A stretch of 64,000 nt of DNA from Scopulibacillus_A cellulosilyticus (GTDB lineage: Bacteria; Bacillota; Bacilli; Bacillales; Sporolactobacillaceae). The stretch spans positions 62,001 through 126,000 of the forward strand of contig NZ_JBHTCO010000043.1 in assembly GCF_042665295.1 (NCBI RefSeq). Reading direction: 5' to 3'. The notes under the pieces were generated by a model. The model had not been told where the DNA came from and did no database searches. It saw only the letters and a program-made list of their open reading frames with translations. Every line of letters starts with the position of its first letter. Positions within the stretch are counted from its first letter, which is position 1. A program made the translations under genes and the position numbers. Of this stretch, positions 51,568 through 59,818 are shown piece after piece.

Positions 51568-52782
51568 ATGAACTTAACATTAGAAGAAGCCTTACAAATC
51601 CCCCCATTAAACCGTTGTACCGTAGTTGCTGGTAATAACGGACTTGACCGCAAAATTAATTCTGTTAACAGCTTCGATGCCCCCGATGTCATTCCGTGGC
51701 TAAAACAAGGGGAGCTGGTACTAACCAGCGGATATGTCTTCAAGAATGATGAAGCAGCCCAAGTTGAACTGATTCATGAAATGGCCAAAAAAGGATGCGC
51801 AGGGCTTTGTATTCAAATAAAATATTTCCTGCCTAAATTACCGGAAGCAATGTTGAAGACCGCAAATAACTTAAAACTGCCCTTGATCGAGATTCCAAAT
51901 GATCTTTCCTTATCAGATTTGTTAGCTTCGTTGATGCGTGAAGTGTTCACCTATGAAAATGAGCATAAAGGCCAAGAAAAAAAGAAAATATTCCTTTCCC
52001 AACTTCTAAAAGGCGAACTTAACGGTAAGGATGCCATTCTTGCAAATGGAAGAGAATTTGGACTGAAACCTGGTTGCGGATACATTTGTTTATTTGTTTC
52101 CTTATTAGATCCGGCACACGATTTGAAAAAAGAAACAGCCGATTTTTTATTAGAGACAGCCCGTTCATTTAACAAAGACTTTGGTATCGATTATTTAACG
52201 ATGGAACTTGATCATTTCGTTATTGTCATCTTACAGTCAGGAGAACATCTGGAGAACGAACATTTACATAAGTTAGCCCTTCAATTTGCAAAAAAGTTTG
52301 ATGAATTAAATAACGGCGATCAAGCCAACCAAATAAAAATCGGAATTGGTACAGGATGCAGTGATGTTCTTGAGATCAGCAGAAGCTATCAACAGGCATG
52401 TGAAGCTGTAAATATAGGTTCCCGGGTCTATCCAAAATCTATGAACCATCATATTTACGATTATGTTGATTTAGAGTCCTATTTTATTTTGCAACAGGCT
52501 CCTGCTAATTTACTGTCACAATACATTTCCCGTACGATCGAAAAATTAATCCAATACGATAAAGATAATCAAACAGATCTTATTAAAACCTTAGATGTAT
52601 ACTTATCTTGTTGCGGACGCCAATCTGAGGCTGCCCGTTTGTTAGGCGTACATCGAAACACAATTAACTTTAGAATGACTAAAATCAAAGAACTTTTAGG
52701 TAAGGATTTAGATGATGGTGAAACAGTTTTTCGCGTGCAATTGGCGTTAAAAATATCCCGCCTGTTAAATTTGGCAAAATAG
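51568..52782 (+). CDS. pucR: PucR-family transcriptional regulator (first copy)
   Basis: About 404 residues. The N-terminal PucR domain (residues 3-120) begins NLTLEEALQIPPLNRCTVVAG and includes LTSGYVFKND. A central GGDEF-like or dimerisation part follows. The C-terminal helix-turn-helix (about 345-400) has GRQSEAARLLGVHRNTINFR. In B. subtilis PucR activates purine degradation in response to allantoin and related compounds. The ATG at 51568 is preferred; a GTG three codons upstream is very close to AAAGGA. It is divergent from fetA and convergent with the permease at 52824. Confidence 0.9.
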   Translation: MNLTLEEALQIPPLNRCTVVAGNNGLDRKINSVNSFDAPDVIPWLKQGELVLTSGYVFKNDEAAQVELIHEMAKKGCAGLCIQIKYFLPKLPEAMLKTANNLKLPLIEIPNDLSLSDLLASLMREVFTYENEHKGQEKKKIFLSQLLKGELNGKDAILANGREFGLKPGCGYICLFVSLLDPAHDLKKETADFLLETARSFNKDFGIDYLTMELDHFVIVILQSGEHLENEHLHKLALQFAKKFDELNNGDQANQIKIGIGTGCSDVLEISRSYQQACEAVNIGSRVYPKSMNHHIYDYVDLESYFILQQAPANLLSQYISRTIEKLIQYDKDNQTDLIKTLDVYLSCCGRQSEAARLLGVHRNTINFRMTKIKELLGKDLDDGETVFRVQLALKISRLLNLAK

Positions 52783-52812
52783 AAAAAGGTCTGGATTTTT
52801 TCAGACCTTTTT
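52783..52812. terminator. Bidirectional terminator
   Basis: AAAAAGGTCTG and CAGACCTTTTT form an 11-base stem between the convergent pucR and purine permease genes. Confidence 0.9.
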
Positions 52813-52823
52813 ACTGTTATGAT

Positions 52824-54158
52824 TTATAAACTTGGCTCAAGAGGACTATCCTGTTCTTCAACATTTTGCTCCTTGGTATTCTTCGGCTTTTTAAATTCAT
52901 TTAATACAATGTTTAAGACAAAACTAGCGAAGGTTCCTAAAATGACACCGTTTTTAACCAACATTGCAATTGTTGCCGGAAGATGGTCAAAAGCATTTGC
53001 AACTGTATGTGTTCCTATTGCCAAACCTACTCCAACCGCAATAATTAATTGGTTAGACGGGTTTGTAAAGTCCACTTTGGACATCATTCTTAATGCAGTT
53101 GAAATGAGCATACCGAACATTGGAACCATCGCACCGCCAAGTACCGCCGGAGGAATGATAACTGCTAAAGCCGCAATTTTTGGGAATAGTCCTAATATTG
53201 CCAAAATAATACCGGCGTTTAAGATGATTTTACGATTTGTTACCCCAGTTAACGCTACTAATCCAACATTTTGGGCGAAAGTTGAATGATTAAAGTTATT
53301 AAATATACCGCTTATAACGGCACCCAGACCTTCTGCTCTTAAACCTTTTTTAATATCATGATCAGTTAAATTGCGTTTATCAATTTCTCCAAGTGCAAAG
53401 AATGTTCCGGTACTTTCCACCATAATGACAATGGCAACAATCGACATTGTAAGAATCGATGACAATTGAAAGGTTGGCGGACCAAAGTAGAAAGGTCTCA
53501 CCATGTTAAACCAAGAAGCTTCTTTTACTTGTGTAAAATCAACAACACCTAGACAAGCCGCGACAATCGTTCCGACAATCATTGATATCAGAACAGAAAT
53601 TGTTTTTAAGTATCCTTTGGCAAGTGTGTTTAGAACAATAAAGAATACTAAAGTAAACAATGCTAAAGACAAATTTGTAATTGAACCAAAATCTTTAGCT
53701 CCTGTACCGCCGGCTGCGTTATTAATAGCAACAGGCATTAAAGTCACACCGATAATTAACACGACCGATGCTGTAATGACAGGAGGAAAAAACCTTATGA
53801 TTTTGCTGAAAAACTGGGCCAAAATAATAACAATGACCCCGGAAACCATTACAGCACCTATGACTCCCTGAATACTGTATATCGACCCTATTGCGATGAC
53901 TGGCTGTACGACTGTAAATGAAACACCCATTAATGCTGGAAGCTTAATACCGATATGTTTGCCCCCAACAACTTGCAGCAATGATGCAATTCCGCAAGTA
54001 AACAAATCAAAAGAAATGAGATAGACTAACTGTTGTTGGCTTAATCCGATTGCCGGCCCAATAATTAAAGGTACCGCAACCGCACCGCCATACATGACAC
54101 ATACATGCTGAAAACCGAGCAAAAACAATTTCCATACACTTAACTTTTCACTTTTCAA
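52824..54158 (-). CDS. Uracil/xanthine-type permease (NCS2)
   Basis: 444 residues, about 14 membrane segments. It starts MKSEKLSVWKLFLLGFQHVC and has MVESTGTFFALGEIDKRNL and FNHSTFAQNVGLVALTGV, the NCS2 substrate motifs of xanthine and urate carriers such as PbuX, PucJ and PucK. The start is a TTG at 54158, eight bases after GGGGGAA; no ATG is nearby. It follows the deaminase gene at 54217 and is probably in the same operon. Confidence 0.9.
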   Translation of the reverse strand: MKSEKLSVWKLFLLGFQHVCVMYGGAVAVPLIIGPAIGLSQQQLVYLISFDLFTCGIASLLQVVGGKHIGIKLPALMGVSFTVVQPVIAIGSIYSIQGVIGAVMVSGVIVIILAQFFSKIIRFFPPVITASVVLIIGVTLMPVAINNAAGGTGAKDFGSITNLSLALFTLVFFIVLNTLAKGYLKTISVLISMIVGTIVAACLGVVDFTQVKEASWFNMVRPFYFGPPTFQLSSILTMSIVAIVIMVESTGTFFALGEIDKRNLTDHDIKKGLRAEGLGAVISGIFNNFNHSTFAQNVGLVALTGVTNRKIILNAGIILAILGLFPKIAALAVIIPPAVLGGAMVPMFGMLISTALRMMSKVDFTNPSNQLIIAVGVGLAIGTHTVANAFDHLPATIAMLVKNGVILGTFASFVLNIVLNEFKKPKNTKEQNVEEQDSPLEPSL

Positions 54159-54216
54159 GTGAATTCCCCCTAGATTAAATGAATGAAGTTTAAGTTTTTA
54201 TTTCTTTCTGTTTGCT

Positions 54217-55629
54217 CTAGTTGCTTTTGGCACGTAGTTTTTTGTAGTTTACTTTGGTGTGCTTCATCGCCGTTTCCACCACTCTGCACGCGGCAGCCTG
54301 TGCTTTCATCGCAAGATGCTCTTCATCTGCATTTACCAACCTCCCTTCCGCAACAACGACTTTACCCCCTACAATAGTTGTATGAACTTGAGAGGTTCCA
54401 GTAATAATTGGAAGGGAAGCATCATCAAATAGGGCACCCGCAAATTCTAACCTGGTTGAATCAATCATAAACATATCAGCGGCTTTTCCTGTCTCTAATG
54501 AACCTATGTCATCTTCCCAGCCAAGTACTTTAGAGGATCCTCTTGTTGCAATTGACAAGCAGTCTTCTGCACTTAATGCTGTCGAACCATGTTGAAGTTT
54601 ATGCAATAAATTCATCACTTTCGCTTCCAGTAACATACTGGAAGTATCATTGGATGCTGAACCATCAACACCTAAACCTACTTTCACACCCGATTTGAGC
54701 ATTTTTATTATTGGAAAAGTCCCTGAAGACAATTTCATATTGCTGCTGGGACAATGGGCAACACCACAGCCGCATGAACCCATTTTCATAATTTCCTCAT
54801 CGTTAAACCAAATGCCATGTGCATACCAGACGTCTTCACCAGTCCAACCTGTTTCTTCCATAAATTGAAGAGGGCGAAGACCAAGCTTTTCTCTGCAAAA
54901 ATCTTCTTCGTCCTTTGTTTCGGCTAGATGCGTATGCATTCGAACGCCGTAGCTTCTGGCTAAAGCAGCAGATTCCGTTAACAATTCTTTGCTGACAGAG
55001 AACGGTGAACAAGGTGCCACCCCTACTCTTACCATTGAGAAACGGCTTGGATCATGGTACGATTCAATAACACGTCTCGTATCTCTTAAAATGATATCTT
55101 CAGATTGAACAACTTCATCAGGCGGAAGTCCGCCTCTTGAGCGTCCCAAACTCATAGATCCCCTTGTTGGAAAGAAGCGAATACCTAATTCTTGAGCTGC
55201 CCGGATTTCTTCATCAATTAATTCACCGCTAACGCCATTAGGAAAAACATAAAAATGATCCGCGGCTGTCGTACACCCGCTTTTAAGCAATTCTCCTAAA
55301 CCTACCATTGCACTCAAGTAAACATCCTCTGGTTTTAAATGTCGCCAAATATCATATAGTGTAGTCAACCAATCAAAAAGTTCACAATCTTGAGCCCATG
55401 GAATGTTGCGGGTAAATGTTTGGTATAAATGATGGTGTGTATTAACTAAGCCCGGATATACAATCTTTCCCCTGCCATCAATGACTTTATCGGCTGTTTC
55501 AAATGAAATATCAGTACCGATTGCCTTAATTTCCTGACCCTCAATATAAATACTTCCCCCCGGAAATCGGCGCCTCTTTTCATCCATCGTAATGATGTTC
55601 CTGCAGTTCTTAATTAATAAACTTGTCAT
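54217..55629 (-). CDS. Amidohydrolase, 8-oxoguanine / guanine deaminase-like
   Basis: 470 residues of the amidohydrolase superfamily (TrzA/AtzB/8-oxoguanine deaminase group). Metal ligands are in PGLVNTHHHLYQTFTRN near residue 58, HTHLAETKDEE near 233, and GLGVDGSASND near 310. Such enzymes deaminate purine or triazine rings. With a purine permease downstream and PucR upstream, the substrate is likely guanine or 8-oxoguanine, giving xanthine or urate directly. An 8-oxoguanine deaminase would feed the uricase without xanthine dehydrogenase, which is not in the window. SD AAGGAGGAG. Confidence 0.85.
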   Translation of the reverse strand: MTSLLIKNCRNIITMDEKRRRFPGGSIYIEGQEIKAIGTDISFETADKVIDGRGKIVYPGLVNTHHHLYQTFTRNIPWAQDCELFDWLTTLYDIWRHLKPEDVYLSAMVGLGELLKSGCTTAADHFYVFPNGVSGELIDEEIRAAQELGIRFFPTRGSMSLGRSRGGLPPDEVVQSEDIILRDTRRVIESYHDPSRFSMVRVGVAPCSPFSVSKELLTESAALARSYGVRMHTHLAETKDEEDFCREKLGLRPLQFMEETGWTGEDVWYAHGIWFNDEEIMKMGSCGCGVAHCPSSNMKLSSGTFPIIKMLKSGVKVGLGVDGSASNDTSSMLLEAKVMNLLHKLQHGSTALSAEDCLSIATRGSSKVLGWEDDIGSLETGKAADMFMIDSTRLEFAGALFDDASLPIITGTSQVHTTIVGGKVVVAEGRLVNADEEHLAMKAQAAACRVVETAMKHTKVNYKKLRAKSN

Positions 55630-55726
55630 AACTCCTCCTTGCGGGTTTTATTAGGGTAAAAAATCTACTACATTGTCATTATTTATAGCTTGTTTAAGCT
55701 TAATCAACAATTAGGCAATTTTGTTT

Positions 55727-56986
55727 CTAACCTTGTTTAAAATCCCATACAACAGGCTCCGCTGTCTCTGAAGAAACACCTGTCCCTAAAAGTCTTCCTA
55801 CACACAACCCAAGATGCAGCCGAAAAGCAGCCATACCATCGTCTAATTTTGTGTCAAGCAACTCTTCGATTCTCGCAATTCTGAATTTTACCGTGTTTCT
55901 GTGTACAAACAATATACGGGCGGCTTCCCCTAGTTTACCGCCGCAATTCAAGTAGACTTCTAATGTCCGAAGAAGCTCTGTACCATTTTCTTTATCATAT
56001 TGGCGTAAAGGTTCAACAGTTACCGTTAAATAACGTTTCAAAATATGATCAGGCAAATGTTGAAGCAAAGCTTCAGGTGCAAGTCCCGCGTATTCATAAA
56101 CCGCACTGTCTTGTTCTGAATTTACACGTCCTCCTAAATAAATCGCCTCCATTGCTTCCTGAAAGCTCTTAGGGATACCTGATGCATTTTGTTGAACTGT
56201 CCCTATTCCAATCATTATCTTCTTGTGCGGTTCATAGCTGGTAAGTTTATTTACAAGTAAGCCGGCAGCCTTTTTTGCTTGTTGCGATAAAGAACCATCT
56301 ATATATTTCGACTTACTGTATTGTAAAATAATCACGTAATCATCCAATTTTTCTCCGATTATCTTCACATTAAGAGCGGCTTCAACTTCACTAGTCACCC
56401 GTCTAAAAACGGAATCGTTAATTTGCTGCGATTTCCCGGCTTCACCAGAATTTACGAGAACGTAAAGTGATGCAAATTCACAGTTTGGCAATAAGCCGTA
56501 CTCTTTACCTTGTGACAATATCAAGTCCTCATTTGTAAGTTCTCCACCGAGAAGCCTTGAAAAATAATCCTTTCGTCCCTCTTGGTTATTAAAAAGTTTT
56601 TCTTTATTTAAAATTTCACGTGTTATAACAAAAAGCATATCTGACAATACCAGTTCATAAGGAATTTCAATAATCGGTAAACCTAAACGATTTGCTTCAT
56701 TAAGCATAGGCTCAGGAACGAATGAAAGGAAGCGTTTAACCTTAATGGCTAACCCTGCACAGTCCCGTTCAGCTAAGTCCTTAATAAGCTTAATTTGGGC
56801 ATCTGAATCATCTTTAAAGACATAACCCGTTGTAAGCAGAAGATCTCCCCGTTTAAGCCAAGATGTATCAGGACAATCCATAATACTTACTGAACGTACA
56901 TTACGGTCAAGACCACGGTGGCCTGCAACGACCCTGCATCCATTCAACGACTGAATATTCAATGCATTTTCTACTGTGAAAAGCAT
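55727..56986 (-). CDS. PucR-family transcriptional regulator (second copy)
   Basis: About 419 residues, same layout as the first copy: N-terminal PucR domain (MLFTVENALNIQSLNGCRV to about residue 120), central part, and C-terminal helix-turn-helix near 350 (GKLGEAARILFVHRNTVKFR). The start is the ATG at 56986 with GGAGGTC upstream; the longer open frame has no SD. The likely targets are its neighbours, the deaminase and allantoate amidohydrolase. A catabolite-control site candidate lies about 100 bases upstream. Confidence 0.88.
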   Translation of the reverse strand: MLFTVENALNIQSLNGCRVVAGHRGLDRNVRSVSIMDCPDTSWLKRGDLLLTTGYVFKDDSDAQIKLIKDLAERDCAGLAIKVKRFLSFVPEPMLNEANRLGLPIIEIPYELVLSDMLFVITREILNKEKLFNNQEGRKDYFSRLLGGELTNEDLILSQGKEYGLLPNCEFASLYVLVNSGEAGKSQQINDSVFRRVTSEVEAALNVKIIGEKLDDYVIILQYSKSKYIDGSLSQQAKKAAGLLVNKLTSYEPHKKIMIGIGTVQQNASGIPKSFQEAMEAIYLGGRVNSEQDSAVYEYAGLAPEALLQHLPDHILKRYLTVTVEPLRQYDKENGTELLRTLEVYLNCGGKLGEAARILFVHRNTVKFRIARIEELLDTKLDDGMAAFRLHLGLCVGRLLGTGVSSETAEPVVWDFKQG

Positions 56987-57081
56987 ATTATGACCTCCAT
57001 AATTACTAGTGACGCTCATTCCCAAGCCTAATACAATTACTTCATTATTAATTCACTTTATTAAAGCGATTATCCACTGAT

Positions 57082-57095
57082 TGTAAGCGCTTAAA
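57082..57095. promoter_or_regulatory. Candidate cre site (CcpA)
   Basis: TGTAAGCGCTTAAA matches the consensus TGWAANCGNTNWCA at all but one position and has the palindromic core AAGCGCTT. It lies upstream of the second pucR gene, so carbon catabolite control of purine use is suggested. Confidence 0.5.
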
Positions 57096-57114
57096 CTTAT
57101 AGTTTTTTGGAAGC

Positions 57115-57135
57115 AGGGCAGGTCTGTCCTGCCCT
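57115..57135 (-). terminator. GC-rich hairpin after the allantoate amidohydrolase gene
   Basis: AGGGCAGG and CCTGCCCT form an eight-base stem with a five-base loop, 60 bases after the stop at 57196. The following U tract is weak. Confidence 0.6.
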
Positions 57136-57195
57136 ATTATCATTTCAAAAAGATTTTATTTATTATTAAATCAATTGAGAGCGTTTTGAAACTCA

Positions 57196-58458
57196 TCATA
57201 TCTTCTCTTTGACAATAGTTTCATTTTTAGTCAATTGTAATACGGTATCCAGAAGCACTTCTGCTCCAAGCCCAAGATCGGCTGGTATTGCATGTTCATC
57301 GGGATGATGGCTAATTCCCTTTGTACAACGTACGAAAATCATACCAATCTTCGTTAAATCAGCCATTGCCATTGCGTCATGTCCTGCACCGCTTATAAGT
57401 CTAATAACCCTCATATTATTTTTTTGAATGGCGGATTCAATGACGGATATAATTGAATCAGAGCAAAGAATCGGGGCTGCCTCCATGACCTTATCAAAGT
57501 GACACTGTAGTCCGCGCCGTGTACAAATTTCTTCGCACGATTGAAAGATTTGTTTTAAAACTTCATTTTTCCGTTGTTCATTTGTATCACGAATATCTAA
57601 TGTTCCGATCACTTCACCTGGTATCACATTGCTGCTTCCGGGGTTGACTGTCAATTTTCCAACTGTCGCTACAATAGGTGCGTATTCCTTTGCTAATCTT
57701 TCAATCTCCAATATAAGTTCTGAAGTACCAGCAAGTGCATCTTTTCTTAATGCAACAGGGACAGTCCCTGCATGACCGGCAAAACCTTCTATTCTAAAGG
57801 AATATCTTGAAGCGCCGGCAATTCCTGTTACAACACCGCACGCAACACCTTCTTCTTCGAGTACAGGTCCTTGTTCGATATGAAGTTCAAGGTAGGCGAG
57901 TACGTCTTTTGAATCTCTTGCAGCATTCTTATAGTTTAATGGATTTAAGCCTATATTTCTAATTGCGCTTGCTATTGAGATTCCATTTTCATCAACTACC
58001 TGTAATTCTTCTTCTGTTAAAGTACCGGCAATTGCTTTACTTCCAAGAAACGTAGAATGGAATCTGACACCCTCTTCATCACAAAATGCAATAACTTCAA
58101 TCGGGTTTTCCAAAACTATCCCGCTATTATGAAGTACTGCTACAATTTCAATTCCTGCCACTATCCCCGACATACCGTCGTACTTGCCGCCTTCAATAAC
58201 AGTGTCTAAATGTGAACCAATCAATATTACGGGGGCGTGCGGGTTTTTTCCTTCATAGCGGCCAATAAGGTTATTAAGATCATCTCTTCGAACTGTCATA
58301 CCTGCCTCATTCATCCATTGTTCGACTAGTTTTTGAGCCATTTGAAACTCTTTCGTAAATGACAGCCTTGTAACACCGCCTGCGGTTGGTTCAGAACAAT
58401 AAGACAATTCATCAATTCTGGTTGCAATTCTATTTGAATTTACCCTCTTTTCAGTCAT
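57196..58458 (-). CDS. allC: Allantoate amidohydrolase
   Basis: About 420 residues of the M20 metallopeptidase-like family. Metal ligands: ILIGSHLDTVIEGGKYDG near residue 75, FCDEEGVRF near 115, LELHIEQGPVLEEEG near 180, and GISHHPDEHA near the C-terminus. The group also contains N-carbamoyl amino-acid hydrolases, but the purine context favours allantoate, giving ureidoglycine, ammonia and carbon dioxide. The start is the ATG at 58458, or a TTG two codons upstream closer to GGGGGG. It is the only gene on this transcript. Confidence 0.88.
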   Translation of the reverse strand: MTEKRVNSNRIATRIDELSYCSEPTAGGVTRLSFTKEFQMAQKLVEQWMNEAGMTVRRDDLNNLIGRYEGKNPHAPVILIGSHLDTVIEGGKYDGMSGIVAGIEIVAVLHNSGIVLENPIEVIAFCDEEGVRFHSTFLGSKAIAGTLTEEELQVVDENGISIASAIRNIGLNPLNYKNAARDSKDVLAYLELHIEQGPVLEEEGVACGVVTGIAGASRYSFRIEGFAGHAGTVPVALRKDALAGTSELILEIERLAKEYAPIVATVGKLTVNPGSSNVIPGEVIGTLDIRDTNEQRKNEVLKQIFQSCEEICTRRGLQCHFDKVMEAAPILCSDSIISVIESAIQKNNMRVIRLISGAGHDAMAMADLTKIGMIFVRCTKGISHHPDEHAIPADLGLGAEVLLDTVLQLTKNETIVKEKI

Positions 58459-58793
58459 ACCCAAAAGAGCTTCCCCCCTTGTTTTATGTACTATGATCAC
58501 TATTATTTTTTTTTACCGAATGCCGGTAACTATTTTTAATTTTAACCCGCTAAATGCAAATTAGATTGGGTTTAAAAAACGCAAAATACTGCCGCTATTT
58601 TTATTTTCCATTTATTTATACGAGAAATTTATGTGAGGCAATAATATGTCGATATTTCTATAACTATCACGAAATTTAAGTTTGCCGTTAGAATATTTAT
58701 AATATATCAAATAAAATTGCAGGATAAAAGAAATTTCTGTTTAATGTCTCCCTGCCCCAATTGTGGACAGGGAGACCCTTTTTCAACCTTACT
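58459..58793. other. Intergenic region before allC
   Basis: AT-rich region with the allC promoter on the minus strand and a hairpin terminator of the isomerase gene (58746-58776). Nothing else is recognisable. Confidence 0.45.
58746..58781. terminator. Hairpin after the isomerase gene
   Basis: GTCTCCCTG and CAGGGAGAC form a nine-base stem, 18 bases after the stop at 58794. The T run is on the plus strand, so its use by the minus-strand operon is likely but not certain. Confidence 0.65.
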
Positions 58794-59711
58794 TTAAAAT
58801 TGAGGTGCTGCAACTTTTAATCGATTCCATGCTTCGATAAGTTTACGCTTAGACTGGGCAACGATAACGTCAGATGATTCATTTTTTAATGGTTTAACTT
58901 CAAAAGCGACGACATTACGGCTTCCCTCGCCAATATAACCAATTTCAAGAAGCATTTTTAAATACTCAGCCAATTCTTCAACATCATTTTCACTGCCTGG
59001 ATAGCCAAACCTTGGATGCAAGTCGCCATATGCCGGATCGTTCTTATCTTTAATATAACAATTTCCAATATGGGCATGATTAATATAATCACGTGCTACT
59101 GTTAAAGCATCTCTTGGCGTTTCTCTTTGCATCGGTAAATGACTTAAATCAATCATTAAACCAAATGTAGGATCGACTTTTCTTACTTCTTTCGCTACTT
59201 CTACTGCCAGACGATTTTGTCCTATTAACAATTTTTTATCTGTATCATCATCAAACGTTTCTAATGATAGAACCAGATCGCCTTTGCTTTTTGCGTATTG
59301 GCACAGCTCTTTAATAGAGTCAGTTAAAATTTGCAGAGCTTGATCCTCATCCTTTTCCGGATTCGGTCCGCTTACAAAGCCAAGTTTTCCAGCATTAACT
59401 TCATAAGCTTTATCAATTGCACCTTTTGCTAAATCAATCGCAGCTTGACGTTCTTGTGGGTCAAAGGAATTTAAGTTTGCTTTATTTCCAAGAAGAATAG
59501 GCTGCGCTCCAAAACCGACTGTCATACTGCCGGATTCCAGGATTCTCGCAACTTCTTCCTGTTCAGCCGGGTCTTTTGATTTTGTAATTTCTATTGCGGA
59601 GAAGAAATCGTCAGTAACAATTTTCTTTACAGTTTCCACTTGAGGTCCTTCTGGATAAGCCATAAAATGTACAATGCCTACTTGCATATAGTTATGAAGA
59701 TCAGTTTTCAT
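58794..59711 (-). CDS. Sugar isomerase/epimerase-like TIM-barrel protein
   Basis: 305 residues of the xylose-isomerase-like TIM-barrel group. Metal ligands probably lie in LVLSLETFDDD near residue 150, GLMIDLSHLP near 185, YINHAHIGNCY near 210 and VVAFEVKPL near 275. Hydroxypyruvate isomerase (Hyi) and sugar-acid isomerases such as OtnI belong here; with a carboligase upstream, isomerisation of tartronate semialdehyde and hydroxypyruvate is one option. The ATG at 59711 is 25 bases from its SD (GGAGG, 59737-59741), with a perfect hairpin between (see separate entry). It ends the operon that begins beyond the window. Confidence 0.75.
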   Translation of the reverse strand: MKTDLHNYMQVGIVHFMAYPEGPQVETVKKIVTDDFFSAIEITKSKDPAEQEEVARILESGSMTVGFGAQPILLGNKANLNSFDPQERQAAIDLAKGAIDKAYEVNAGKLGFVSGPNPEKDEDQALQILTDSIKELCQYAKSKGDLVLSLETFDDDTDKKLLIGQNRLAVEVAKEVRKVDPTFGLMIDLSHLPMQRETPRDALTVARDYINHAHIGNCYIKDKNDPAYGDLHPRFGYPGSENDVEELAEYLKMLLEIGYIGEGSRNVVAFEVKPLKNESSDVIVAQSKRKLIEAWNRLKVAAPQF

Positions 59712-59716
59712 CGGTC

Positions 59717-59733
59717 ACCGGATAAAATCCGGT
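59717..59733 (-). promoter_or_regulatory. Hairpin between SD and start codon of the isomerase gene
   Basis: ACCGGAT and ATCCGGT form a perfect seven-base stem with a three-base loop, directly between the SD (59737-59741) and the ATG (59709-59711). Folding it removes 17 of 25 spacer bases and leaves an ideal eight. Confidence 0.7.
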
Positions 59734-59818
59734 TCGCCTCCTTTCGGTTTTCCAATTATTAATAGTTTTTTGATTTAGGAGGACGCTACCCGCGGCCTCC
59801 TTCTTTTCTGATAGATTA

